Shown here: positions 1 to 5,825 of the stretch, one piece after another
Layout of the letters: every line of letters begins with the position of its first letter
How positions within the stretch are numbered: position 1 is the first letter of the stretch
NCBI GenBank assembly: GCA_031390175.1
Contig: JANMTF010000077.1
Location: 1-9,516, forward strand
Direction: 5' to 3'
From: JAAFIP01 sp031390175
GTDB taxonomy: Bacteria > Pseudomonadota > Gammaproteobacteria > Burkholderiales > Burkholderiaceae_C
Length of the DNA: 9,516 bases
Program-made: the position numbers and the translations under genes
Notes under the pieces: generated by a model
The model's input: only the letters and a program-made list of their open reading frames with translations
Database searches by the model: none
What the model was told of the DNA's origin: nothing

Positions 1-1298
1 GCGCCTTCGCGGGGCGGGTCTACCAGCCATTTGTCGGCTGTGCCGTCGGCAACCAGCATGGGGCCGGTCATATCAAACAAATTACGCGCTACAAATGTAG
101 TAGCTGCTCCCGCTTTATTCTGTTGGGCTAGAGCCGTATTATGCTTAATATTTTCTTTTAAATTGTCTGTCGCGCGCTCTACCAGCATGTCGCTGCCTTC
201 TATGCCCAGCACCTCACGGGCTTGGGTGGCCAGGGGCAGGGTAAAGTTGCCCAGGCCGCAGAACCAGTCAATCACCCTTTCGTGCTTTTGCACGTCCAGC
301 AGGCGCAGGGCGCGGGTGACGAGCACGCGGTTGATCTGCGGGTTGACTTGGGTGAAGTCGGTGGGCTTGAAGGGCATGGTGATGCCGAAGTCGGGCAGCG
401 CGTAGCTTAAGACTTGCTGGTGCGAGGGGGGTGTGAGCCCTTCGACAGGCTCAGGGTGAACGGAGCCGGGTTCGTCCATCAGCTTTACCGTCTCGGGCCC
501 TTTGGATTGCAGCCACCATTGCACGTTGTGGGCTACGCCAAATTCGCGCAGCTTGGCTATGTCGCCATCACTCAATGGCTCCAAGTGGCGCAGCACCATG
601 GCGGTGACGGTGTCGCCGCAGGCCAGCTCAATTTGGGGCACGGTCTCGCGGGCGTCCATGCGCTCGATGAGCTGGCGCAGGGGCATGAGCATGGCGCTGA
701 CATGGGGCACCAGTACGGCGCAGCTCTTGATGTCTGCCACGTAGCGGCTTTTGCGCTCATGAAAGCCTATCAGCACCTCGCCTTTTTTGATGACATAGCG
801 CACTGATAACCGTGCTCTGTAGCGGTAGCCCCAGGCGGGCCCAGCGATGGGGCGCAGCACCAGATCGGGCTTGACTTTGCCCAGGTGCCATAGCTGGTCT
901 TCCAGTGCGCGGGCTTTGACGGCTACTTGGGCAGCTGCGTCCAGGTGCTGCATTTTGCAGCCGCCGCAAGAGCCTTGGTGCAGGCCAAAATGCGGGCAGC
1001 CGGGGGTGACGCGCTGAGACGATTCTTTGTGGATGACGGTGACGGTGCCGGCCTCAAAACTGGCTTTTTTGCGGTGCACTTGCACGCTGACGGTTTCATA
1101 CGGCAGCGCGCCTTCGATGAAGACGACCTTGCCGTTGTCTTCGTCTTCGGTCACGCGGTGGGCGATGCCTTGGGCCTCCAGGTCGAGTGACTCGACATAC
1201 AGGCGCGGTGGCGGTGGGTACACCTTGGGCGTGCCGTCTTCATTCAAAACGGGTGCGGGTGCAGCGGCATTGGGATTTTTTTTGCGTGAACGTCCCAT
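1..1298 (-). CDS. rlmD: 23S rRNA (uracil-5-)-methyltransferase RlmD, 3' end missing
   Basis: SAM-dependent methyltransferase that makes 5-methyluridine at U1939 of 23S rRNA (RumA/RlmD family). 432 residues are visible from the start at 1298 to the left window edge. An N-terminal TRAM-like part (about residues 30-95) is followed by iron-sulfur cysteines C101, C111 and C114 in CPHFGLHQGSCGGC, with C193 (KSCAVLVP) the likely fourth ligand. The spacing between the first two cysteines is longer than in E. coli RumA. The SAM-binding motif is DWFCGLGN (344-351), and the catalytic-domain motif LVDPPREG ends at the edge, so the part with the catalytic cysteine lies outside. Two stretches look foreign: residues 279-289 (SVHPEPVEGLT) and about 387-401 (NTALAQQNKAGAATT); both match dispersed repeats yet keep the frame. 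The start lies 4 nt after the dut stop, so the two are probably cotranscribed. No strong Shine-Dalgarno sequence is seen. Confidence 0.93.
   Translation of the reverse strand, partial: MGRSRKKNPNAAAPAPVLNEDGTPKVYPPPPRLYVESLDLEAQGIAHRVTEDEDNGKVVFIEGALPYETVSVQVHRKKASFEAGTVTVIHKESSQRVTPGCPHFGLHQGSCGGCKMQHLDAAAQVAVKARALEDQLWHLGKVKPDLVLRPIAGPAWGYRYRARLSVRYVIKKGEVLIGFHERKSRYVADIKSCAVLVPHVSAMLMPLRQLIERMDARETVPQIELACGDTVTAMVLRHLEPLSDGDIAKLREFGVAHNVQWWLQSKGPETVKLMDEPGSVHPEPVEGLTPPSHQQVLSYALPDFGITMPFKPTDFTQVNPQINRVLVTRALRLLDVQKHERVIDWFCGLGNFTLPLATQAREVLGIEGSDMLVERATDNLKENIKHNTALAQQNKAGAATTFVARNLFDMTGPMLVADGTADKWLVDPPREG
91..145 (+). repeat. TAGCTGCT-type dispersed repeat inside rlmD
   Basis: Core 101-140 (TAGCTGCTCCCGCTTTATTC and on) matches the copy at 7771-7810 in about 30 of 40 ungapped positions. 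The family resembles a Comamonadaceae intergenic repeat that I remember (ATAGCTGCT...CGCTT...GGCTAGAGGCC). In rlmD it encodes about NTALAQQNKAGAATT on the minus strand. Confidence 0.6.
435..464 (+). repeat. 'PEPVEG' dispersed repeat inside rlmD
   Basis: CCCTTCGACAGGCTCAGGGT (438-457) with flanking GAG and GAACGG is a short interspersed, partly palindromic repeat that I recall as very common in Comamonadaceae and some other Proteobacteria. On the minus strand it is read in frame in rlmD as SVHPEPVEGLT, in place of a short loop between two conserved rlmD segments. Confidence 0.8.
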
Positions 1299-1302
1299 GG
1301 TG

Positions 1303-1749
1303 CTAGGCCTTACCGGTGGAGCCATAACCGCCCTCACCTCGTTGGGTGGCGGGAAAGTCGCTCACAATATTAAACTGCGCTTGCACCACGGGGACGATGA
1401 CCAGTTGGGCAATGCGCTCCATCGGCTCGATGGTGAAGGCCACGCTACTGCGGTTCCAGGCGCTGACCATGAGCTGGCCTTGGTAGTCGCTGTCGATCAG
1501 GCCTACCAGGTTGCCCAGCACAATGCCGTGCTTGTGGCCCATGCCCGAGCGAGGCAAGATCATGGCGGCAAAGTTCGGGTCTTTTAAATAGATGGCCATG
1601 CCTGTGGGCACCAGTTGCCAGGCGTTGGGCTGCAGGGTGAGCGGCTCGGCAAGGCAGGCGCGCAGGTCTAGCCCGGCGCTGCCGGGGGTGGCGTAGGCGG
1701 GCAGGTTGTCGGTAAGGCGGGGGTCGATGATTTTGACGTCGATTTTCAT
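1303..1749 (-). CDS. dut: deoxyuridine 5'-triphosphate nucleotidohydrolase (dUTPase)
   Basis: Homotrimeric dUTPase that hydrolyses dUTP to dUMP and pyrophosphate, keeping uracil out of DNA and feeding dTMP synthesis. At 148 residues it has normal length, and all five family motifs are in order: AGLDLRA (25-31), PRSGMGHKHG (66-75), GLIDSDYQG (83-91, with the catalytic Asp probably D86), ERIAQLVI (111-118) and the C-terminal P-loop-like RGEGGYGSTG (137-146). The ATG at 1749 gives the usual MKIDVKIIDPRL N-terminus. It is upstream of rlmD with a 4-nt gap, so the pair is likely one transcript. In many Burkholderiales dut follows coaBC directly; here coaBC is nearby but separated by the bactofilin cluster and some spacer. 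That order is recalled from family knowledge, and the idea that the cluster was inserted between them is inference. Confidence 0.97.
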   Translation of the reverse strand: MKIDVKIIDPRLTDNLPAYATPGSAGLDLRACLAEPLTLQPNAWQLVPTGMAIYLKDPNFAAMILPRSGMGHKHGIVLGNLVGLIDSDYQGQLMVSAWNRSSVAFTIEPMERIAQLVIVPVVQAQFNIVSDFPATQRGEGGYGSTGKA

Positions 1750-1904
1750 GGCGGGGTGGCTTTCTAGAGCTGCGATTATCCCTTGCTACGGGGGCGCTGC
1801 CTTTGGCGGCTGGCGTTTTAGCGGTGAAAACCGCCTGACGCAAGATTTGCTTTGTTTGAGTTTTTACTGATAACGGCCTGCGTATTGGCACGTAAAATCA
1901 CGGC
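1750..1904. promoter_or_regulatory. divergent intergenic region between dut and the bactofilin cluster
   Basis: The 155 bases separate two divergent transcription units, so they should contain promoters for both. No convincing sigma-70 pair stands out. On the plus strand TTGCTT (1847-1852) and TGATAA (1868-1873) are separated by 15 nt, which is shorter than ideal. An imperfect hairpin lies at 1812-1835 and is listed separately. Confidence 0.4.
1812..1835. other. hairpin-forming inverted repeat upstream of the bactofilin cluster
   Basis: GGCGTTTT (1812-1819) pairs with AAAACCGCC (1827-1835) across a 7-nt loop, with one bulged C. Alternatively GCGGT-GAAA-ACCGC (1821-1834) forms a perfect 5-bp stem with a GNRA-type tetraloop. 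The two folds exclude each other. No U-tract follows in either direction, so a classic terminator is unlikely. An operator or a 5' leader structure is possible, with nothing to choose between them. Confidence 0.35.
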
Positions 1905-2210
1905 ATGACAGAAGAAGACATGTTTTTTACCCACACCATCGTTGGTTCAGCGCTGTCATTGCCAATGGGCAACGTTCCCGTGCACGCCACCCCTGCGCAG
2001 ACCGGCCTGCAAGTCAATATGCGGGACGCCAGCACATCGATAGACCGCGCCTGGAAAGACTGGGTAGTGATGCAAGGTGCCTACCCTTACATTGGCCGGC
2101 CCCGCCGCGCACCGGGTGCGCTGCGGCGCGGCTTGGAGCGGTATGCCTTGCTGATTGCTGCTGTGGGACTGGTGCTAGCGTCGGCCGCCCTACCCTTTTT
2201 CATCCAATGA
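1905..2210 (+). CDS. small tail-anchored membrane protein, first gene of bactofilin cluster
   Basis: I do not recognise a family. The product has 101 residues: a soluble N-terminal part of about 65 residues, a basic stretch RPRRAPGALRRGLER (65-79), and one hydrophobic helix (about 80-99, YALLIAAVGLVLASAALPFF) that ends one or two residues before the C-terminus. By the positive-inside rule the soluble part should face the cytoplasm, making this a C-terminally anchored protein. Its stop overlaps the ATG of the next bactofilin gene (ATGA at 2207-2210), so translation is probably coupled. The start at 1905 has no clear Shine-Dalgarno sequence; the ATG at 1920 (MFFTH), preceded by GAAGAAG, is an alternative. 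From position and topology I infer that it anchors or recruits bactofilin filaments at the inner membrane. It is a confident gene with an unproven role. Confidence 0.8.
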   Translation: MTEEDMFFTHTIVGSALSLPMGNVPVHATPAQTGLQVNMRDASTSIDRAWKDWVVMQGAYPYIGRPRRAPGALRRGLERYALLIAAVGLVLASAALPFFIQ

Positions 2211-2674
2211 ACCCTACACAAGACGTTTTGACCATCGACCCGATCGCCATGAATGTGGTGAACCGGGTAAGCGCTGGCTCTCGCTTGTCAGGCGAGTATG
2301 CATTCAAAGGCGGTTTGCTGGTGCAAGGCGAGGTGCATGGCGAGCTGGAGACGCGGGGCCGATTGATCATCTGGGCAGGTGGGCAGGTGTCTGGCCATGT
2401 AAGAGTGTGGGGCGACCTGTATTTGTTTGGCCAGCTGGGGATACCCGGCATGCCTGAGGACGGGACGGTGGTGGAGTGCCTGGGCACGGCTTACATCGCC
2501 AGCACGGGTATTTCCAGCGGCACCTTGCTTGCGCACCGCATTCGCATGTACGATGGTGCGCAACTGCAAGGGCCGTTTAAAACGCTGAAAGAAGACACCT
2601 TGCTGCCAAGGCTTAAAGAAGTAGCCAATTCCTCCATTGCAAATTCCTCTATTTCAAATTCCTCCATTAAATAG
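2207..2674 (+). CDS. bactofilin family protein (first of three)
   Basis: Polymer-forming bactofilin (DUF583/PF04519), a right-handed beta-helix protein that assembles into nucleotide-independent filaments, often on the inner membrane. The product has 155 residues. The bactofilin core spans about residues 22-128 and shows the regular short beta-strand rungs with Gly turns: GSRLSGEYAFKGGLLVQGEV, GELETRGRLII, GQVSGHVRV, then GTLLAHRIRMYDGAQLQGPF. An irregular stretch at about 80-95 (GIPGMPEDGT) looks like an insertion or a degenerate rung. The C-terminus ends in three pentapeptides, NSSIA-NSSIS-NSSIK, encoded by a 15-bp tandem repeat. The gene has no Shine-Dalgarno sequence of its own and overlaps the upstream membrane-protein gene by 4 nt, so it likely depends on translational coupling. 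It differs strongly from the other two bactofilins of the cluster, which suggests separate roles or heteropolymers. Confidence 0.88.
   Translation: MNPTQDVLTIDPIAMNVVNRVSAGSRLSGEYAFKGGLLVQGEVHGELETRGRLIIWAGGQVSGHVRVWGDLYLFGQLGIPGMPEDGTVVECLGTAYIASTGISSGTLLAHRIRMYDGAQLQGPFKTLKEDTLLPRLKEVANSSIANSSISNSSIK
2627..2671 (+). repeat. 15-bp tandem repeat, three units, in codon phase
   Basis: Three units lie at 2627-2641, 2642-2656 and 2657-2671, following AATTCCTCYATT plus three variable bases, directly before the TAG stop. Because the unit is 15 bp and in phase, each copy encodes one pentapeptide NSSI followed by A, S or K. Copy-number change would alter only the length of the bactofilin tail and not the frame. 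Confidence 0.9.
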
Positions 2675-2692
2675 ATCCCAAGCCACACCATC

Positions 2693-2697
2693 AGGAG
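2693..2697 (+). promoter_or_regulatory. ribosome binding site of second bactofilin
   Basis: AGGAG lies 6 nt before the ATG at 2704. It fixes the start choice and shows that the second bactofilin can be translated independently of the first, unlike the genes starting at 2207 and 3419. Confidence 0.8.
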
Positions 2698-2703
2698 ACC
2701 ATC

Positions 2704-3396
2704 ATGACTGACAAGCCCCCATTTATTGCTACACCACCGCACGCTGGCCCTGCTTCGCACCCTCCCCCTGCTTCGCATGCTGCCCACGCACCGCATGGTG
2801 CACCCACAGCGGCCACGCCCGCCCACGCGCCTGCTGCTACCCCCAGTGCATCGGCCTCGCCAGCAGACGCAAAGGCGGCCACCCCTGCGCCCCCAAAAGT
2901 ATTGCAGGTACACGCTGGAGCGGCAATGCACAGCGGCCCGTCCAGCCAACTGCCCGTGCTGGCCCCCATGCAGGTAGCCGGATCAGCCGAGGGCCAAAAC
3001 GACCGAAGCAGCATGATCGCAGAGGGCGTTAATTTTGTAGGCAATGCACAGCTGATAGGCCTGTGCACTGTGGGCGGCAAGATCGAGGGCAACCTAATGC
3101 AATCGGTTGGCACCAGCATTACCGTGATAGTGACCGAGACCGGCCATGTCAAAGGTGACATCGTGGCCGACAATATTTCGGTCATGGGGCAAACCGACGG
3201 CTTGCTGGACGCTGGCGGCGGCTCGGTGGCTTTGCATGATGCCTCCCGCGTGTCGGGCCATGTGCGCTACAACCGTTTGCAAGTCAACGGTGCAGACCTG
3301 AACGCTACGCTGGAGAAAGCCGGCACCAAGCGCGAGCGCACCGCAGCAGCGCCCGCGCCTGCGACTGCGCCTATTCCTGCCAAGCTTGCTCACTAG
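2704..3396 (+). CDS. bactofilin with long Pro/Ala/His-rich N-terminal extension (second of three)
   Basis: The product has 230 residues, long for a bactofilin (commonly about 120-180). Residues 1 to about 90 are low complexity, rich in Pro, Ala and His, with histidines at 13, 19, 25, 28, 31, 41, 70 and 76, and are probably disordered. The bactofilin beta-helix core follows at about 101-197: SSMIAEGVNFVGNAQLIGL, CTVGGKIEGNL, TVIVTETGHVKGDIVADNISVMGQ, SRVSGHVRYNRLQVNGADL. SxIAEGxxFxG is a typical opening of the bactofilin domain. A short Ala/Pro tail (206-230) carries a basic patch, KAGTKRERT. No membrane helix is present. The spacer from the preceding stop is 29 nt and holds a good AGGAG site. 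Disordered tails in bactofilins are known to bind partners or membranes; a metal- or partner-binding role for the His-rich tail is speculation. Confidence 0.9.
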   Translation: MTDKPPFIATPPHAGPASHPPPASHAAHAPHGAPTAATPAHAPAATPSASASPADAKAATPAPPKVLQVHAGAAMHSGPSSQLPVLAPMQVAGSAEGQNDRSSMIAEGVNFVGNAQLIGLCTVGGKIEGNLMQSVGTSITVIVTETGHVKGDIVADNISVMGQTDGLLDAGGGSVALHDASRVSGHVRYNRLQVNGADLNATLEKAGTKRERTAAAPAPATAPIPAKLAH

Positions 3397-3418
3397 AGAC
3401 ATGTGGCCGTGACGCACA

Positions 3419-3874
3419 ATGGTTTTCAAATTTACACTCCCTGCGTTTTCGCGCAAGGTTCGGGGCTACAGCGGTATGGGCGCTACAGTCATCGACACCA
3501 ACACGCTGCGCCAGGCCGCGCTGCAAAAAAGTTGGCAGCGCGACCAGCGTGTAGCGCGCAGGCGGCTAGCCGTGCGCTGGGTGCTTTGGTGGGTATGGAA
3601 GTACCGCTACAACTTGCTGGCACTGTGTGCAGTGCTGGTGTCCGTGGTTTACCTGCTGTATCAGTTCCATCCTGCATGGCAGCCAGCCCATTCTGTAGAC
3701 AACATGCCAGATACCTCGCAGGTACACCAAAACGAATTACGCCTGCGTATGCAGTCGCAAATGCTGTCCCCCAGTGATGCGGCCTCTCGAACAGACCCAT
3801 CGATTCCACCTTCCACCGACTCTTTCCAACTCAAGCCAGAAACTCAACTGAAAATAAAGGAGACAAACCCATGA
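3419..3874 (+). CDS. single-pass membrane protein within bactofilin cluster
   Basis: I do not recognise a named family. The product has 151 residues: a basic N-terminal cytoplasmic part of about 63 residues (RDQRVARRRLAVR at 41-53, then Trp-rich WVLWWVWKYRY at 54-64), one transmembrane helix (about 65-82, LLALCAVLVSVVYLLYQF), then a hydrophilic, Pro/Ser-rich periplasmic tail of about 65 residues. The topology resembles the N-terminal half of bactofilin-linked M23 peptidases such as LmdC, whose short cytoplasmic tail binds the bactofilin, but no HxxxD or HxH zinc motif and no peptidase domain follow. The start is uncertain: the ATG at 3419 has no Shine-Dalgarno sequence, and the ATG at 3476 (MGATVID) is possible. 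The stop overlaps the next bactofilin start (ATGA at 3871-3874). Bactofilin binding or membrane anchoring is inferred from context. Confidence 0.8.
   Translation: MVFKFTLPAFSRKVRGYSGMGATVIDTNTLRQAALQKSWQRDQRVARRRLAVRWVLWWVWKYRYNLLALCAVLVSVVYLLYQFHPAWQPAHSVDNMPDTSQVHQNELRLRMQSQMLSPSDAASRTDPSIPPSTDSFQLKPETQLKIKETNP
3857..3863 (+). promoter_or_regulatory. ribosome binding site of third bactofilin
   Basis: AAGGAGA ends 7 nt before the ATG at 3871, inside the 3' end of the membrane-protein gene. It is the strongest site in the cluster, so the third bactofilin is probably the most highly translated. Confidence 0.8.
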
Positions 3875-4287
3875 AAAACCAAACTACTCCCACTGTCACC
3901 CGTCTTGTGCCCACCGAGCGCCTGTCCGCCATTTCCAGCTTGATCGCCGAGGGCGCGATATTTGACGGCTCGTTCCAAACCTCGCGCGATCTGGGTATCA
4001 AAGTAGACGGCACGCTCAAAGGCAATATCAGCTTTGACACGGGCGGCACCATCCATGTGGGCGCTACCGGCATCGTAGAAAACACCCGCATGGAGGCCGA
4101 CTATATTTTTATTGAAGGCAAGGTAGTGGGCAGCGTAGTGGCCCGCAAAGCGCTGGAGATCACCGGCTCAGCCACGCTGCTAGGCGACGCCGCCTACGAC
4201 GAGGTGATGGACGTGCACCCCCGCGCCAAGCTGCGCGGAAAGGTGGAGTACCGGGGCGAGATGGATACGCCTGCTAAAACCAAGTAA
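3871..4287 (+). CDS. bactofilin family protein (third of three, canonical size)
   Basis: The 138-residue product is the most canonical bactofilin (PF04519) of the three. A short N-terminal tail (1-20) is followed by a continuous beta-helix core (about 21-130): SSLIAEGAIFDGSFQTSRDL, GIKVDGTLKGNI, GTIHVGATGIVENTRMEADYIFIEGKVVGSVVARKALEITGSATLLGD, then a final DVHPRAKLRGKVEYRG. The alternating VxGxxxGxI rungs and the closing aromatic/arginine strand match the family. The C-terminal tail is only about 8 residues. It starts at an ATGA overlap with the membrane-protein gene and has a strong AAGGAGA site. It is likely the main scaffold subunit, with the two divergent bactofilins as accessory or co-polymerising partners; that division of labour is inferred. 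Confidence 0.94.
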   Translation: MKNQTTPTVTRLVPTERLSAISSLIAEGAIFDGSFQTSRDLGIKVDGTLKGNISFDTGGTIHVGATGIVENTRMEADYIFIEGKVVGSVVARKALEITGSATLLGDAAYDEVMDVHPRAKLRGKVEYRGEMDTPAKTK

Positions 4288-4348
4288 TTGGCTTGTAGGG
4301 GCCCGCGCGAGCCCTGCGGCAAGCTCAGGGCGGACGCAGCTAAGCCAA
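4288..4348. terminator. nested inverted repeats between convergent bactofilin and coaBC genes
   Basis: An outer stem TTGGCTT (4288-4294) / AAGCCAA (4342-4348) encloses an inner stem GCCCTG (4311-4316) / CAGGGC (4326-4331). The outer right arm covers the coaBC stop codon (4340-4342 on the minus strand). The placement between convergent 3' ends suggests a bidirectional transcription terminator, but no clear T-tract follows either side, so the call is tentative. Confidence 0.4.
4309..4336 (+). repeat. degenerate copy of the 'PEPVEG' dispersed repeat
   Basis: The stretch GAGCCCTGCGGCAAGCTCAG continuing to 4336 aligns without gaps to the better-conserved copy in rlmD (435-462), with five mismatches over about 26 bases, four of them transitions. 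It forms the inner stem of the putative terminator. Confidence 0.55.
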
Positions 4349-5590
4349 CAGCATGCGCCGCGCAATCTCTTGCACCAGTTGCCTGGCCAGCACCAGCTTG
4401 GGCGCGCGCTCTATTTCCTTCGCGCCCTGCGCATCCACCAGCAGCAGCGCGTTGTCGTCTTGGCCAAAGGTAGCCGGGCCCAGGTTGCCCACCAGCAGCG
4501 GCACACCTTTGCGCAAGCGCTTGGCGGTGGCGTGCTCTAGCAAATTTTCACTCTCGGCGGCAAAGCCTACGCAAAACAGCTCGCCTTTTTTTGCACGCTC
4601 ACTTTTTGCTAGCGTGGCCAAGATGTCGGGGTTCTCGGTAAACTCCATCACGGGCGTTTTGCCCGAGCCGTCTTTTTTAATCTTCTGGTCCGCCGCCGCA
4701 GCAGGCCGCCAGTCGGCCACTGCGGCGCAGGCAATGAATACGCTAGCATTTGATGCATTCCTCACGCTGGCATCGAGCATATCGCGTGCAGACTTTACAT
4801 CCACCCGCGCCACACCGCGTGGTGTGGCCAGCCCCACAGGCCCGGCCACCAGCGTCACTTGCGCGCCCGCCTCACGCGCAGCACGGGCGATGGCAAAGCC
4901 CATCTTGCCGCTGCTTAAATTGGTGATGCCGCGCACCGGGTCCATCGCCTCAAACGTGGGCCCCGCAGTAATCAGCACATGTCGCCCGGCCAGCACTTTG
5001 GGCTGGAAGAACGCGATGATGTCGTCCAGCAGCTCCAGCGGCTCTAGCATGCGGCCATCGCCCGTCTCGCCACAGGCTTGGTCGCCACTGCCCACGCCCA
5101 GGATGTGCGCGCCGTCCGCGGCCAGTTGCGCCATGTTGCGCTGCGTGGCGGGGTGCGACCACATCTCGCGGTTCATGGCGGGCGCTATCAGCAAGGGCAC
5201 GGGTTTGGCACTGCCTTGCACCGAATCCGCGCGCGGGCGCGCTAGGCACATCAGGCTAAGCAAATCATCTGCCCGCCCATGCAAAAGCTTGGCCATAAAG
5301 TCAGCGCTGGCGGGCGCAATCACTATCGCATCGGCCTCACGGCTAAGGTTAATGTGCGCCATATTGTTAGGCTCCCGCACGTCCCACTGGCTGGTGTACA
5401 CCGTGCGCCCACTCAGCGCCTGCATAGTCACCGCCGTGATGAACTGCTCTGCCCCCTCAGTCATCACCACCTGCACCGTAGCGCCCTCTTTGATCAGCGC
5501 CCGGCACAACTCAGCCGCCTTGTATGCAGCAATGCCGCCGGTTAAGCCCAATACGATGTGTTTGCCCTGCAGGTCAGTCTTAGCGTTCAT
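4340..5590 (-). CDS. coaBC: bifunctional phosphopantothenoylcysteine decarboxylase / phosphopantothenate-cysteine ligase
   Basis: Two consecutive steps of coenzyme A synthesis: ligation of cysteine to 4'-phosphopantothenate (CoaB) and decarboxylation to 4'-phosphopantetheine (CoaC, FMN-dependent). The 416 residues match the family. CoaC domain, about 8-195: GKHIVLGLTGGIAAYKA, catalytic H79 in MAHINLS, flavin-site APASADFMAKLLHG, PAMNREMW (137-144), and CGETGDGRM (173-181) with the active-site cysteine C173. CoaB domain, about 200-416: HVLITAGPTFEAMDPVR, NLSSGKMG (224-231), KIKK (303-306), NPDIL and CVGFAAES. The ATG at 5590 gives MNAKTDLQGKHIVLGL, the usual N-terminus; an upstream ATG at 5683 would add 31 residues unlike the family and is rejected. 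A Shine-Dalgarno sequence is weak or absent. It is divergent from prfB and convergent with the bactofilin cluster. Confidence 0.97.
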   Translation of the reverse strand: MNAKTDLQGKHIVLGLTGGIAAYKAAELCRALIKEGATVQVVMTEGAEQFITAVTMQALSGRTVYTSQWDVREPNNMAHINLSREADAIVIAPASADFMAKLLHGRADDLLSLMCLARPRADSVQGSAKPVPLLIAPAMNREMWSHPATQRNMAQLAADGAHILGVGSGDQACGETGDGRMLEPLELLDDIIAFFQPKVLAGRHVLITAGPTFEAMDPVRGITNLSSGKMGFAIARAAREAGAQVTLVAGPVGLATPRGVARVDVKSARDMLDASVRNASNASVFIACAAVADWRPAAAADQKIKKDGSGKTPVMEFTENPDILATLAKSERAKKGELFCVGFAAESENLLEHATAKRLRKGVPLLVGNLGPATFGQDDNALLLVDAQGAKEIERAPKLVLARQLVQEIARRMLLA

Positions 5591-5825
5591 AGGTGGGAAT
5601 GTAGCATGGGTAGATAGATTGGTTTCAAGTGAAGCAGCACGAATTGCCAAGCGGAAGAAGGCACAGACTGTGTGTAGGCCCAATGCCCCGTGCCTGGTTT
5701 TCCAAGCCCAATCAAGTCAATTTTCCTAACCACGGTATGTCACATAACCCTACTTTTTAAGCAGCGAGGCGCGCGACATGCGAAAATGCTCTGTTACCCC
5801 AAATACACAGCTCGGAACCCGCACC
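5591..5825. other. divergent intergenic region between coaBC and prfB
   Basis: The 235 bases must hold promoters for both genes. I see no convincing -35/-10 pair, no RNA gene and no repeat. The small open frames crossing it have no ribosome binding site and no recognisable product. Confidence 0.5.

Noticed and set aside
2627..2671. Transcription terminator or attenuator at the end of the first bactofilin
   Set aside because: The AT-rich triple repeat is direct and not inverted, so it forms no stem; it is explained as in-frame coding repeat.
5590..5683. Longer coaBC start at 5683
   Set aside because: The extra 31 residues do not resemble a CoaC N-terminus, whereas the ATG at 5590 gives the normal GKHIVLGLTGG beginning near residue 9.
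4353..5729. 458-codon open frame on the plus strand, antisense to coaBC
   Set aside because: It is a GC-driven shadow of coaBC, with Ser/Ala/Arg-rich low-information sequence, no ribosome binding site and no recognisable domain; coaBC itself shows all family motifs.
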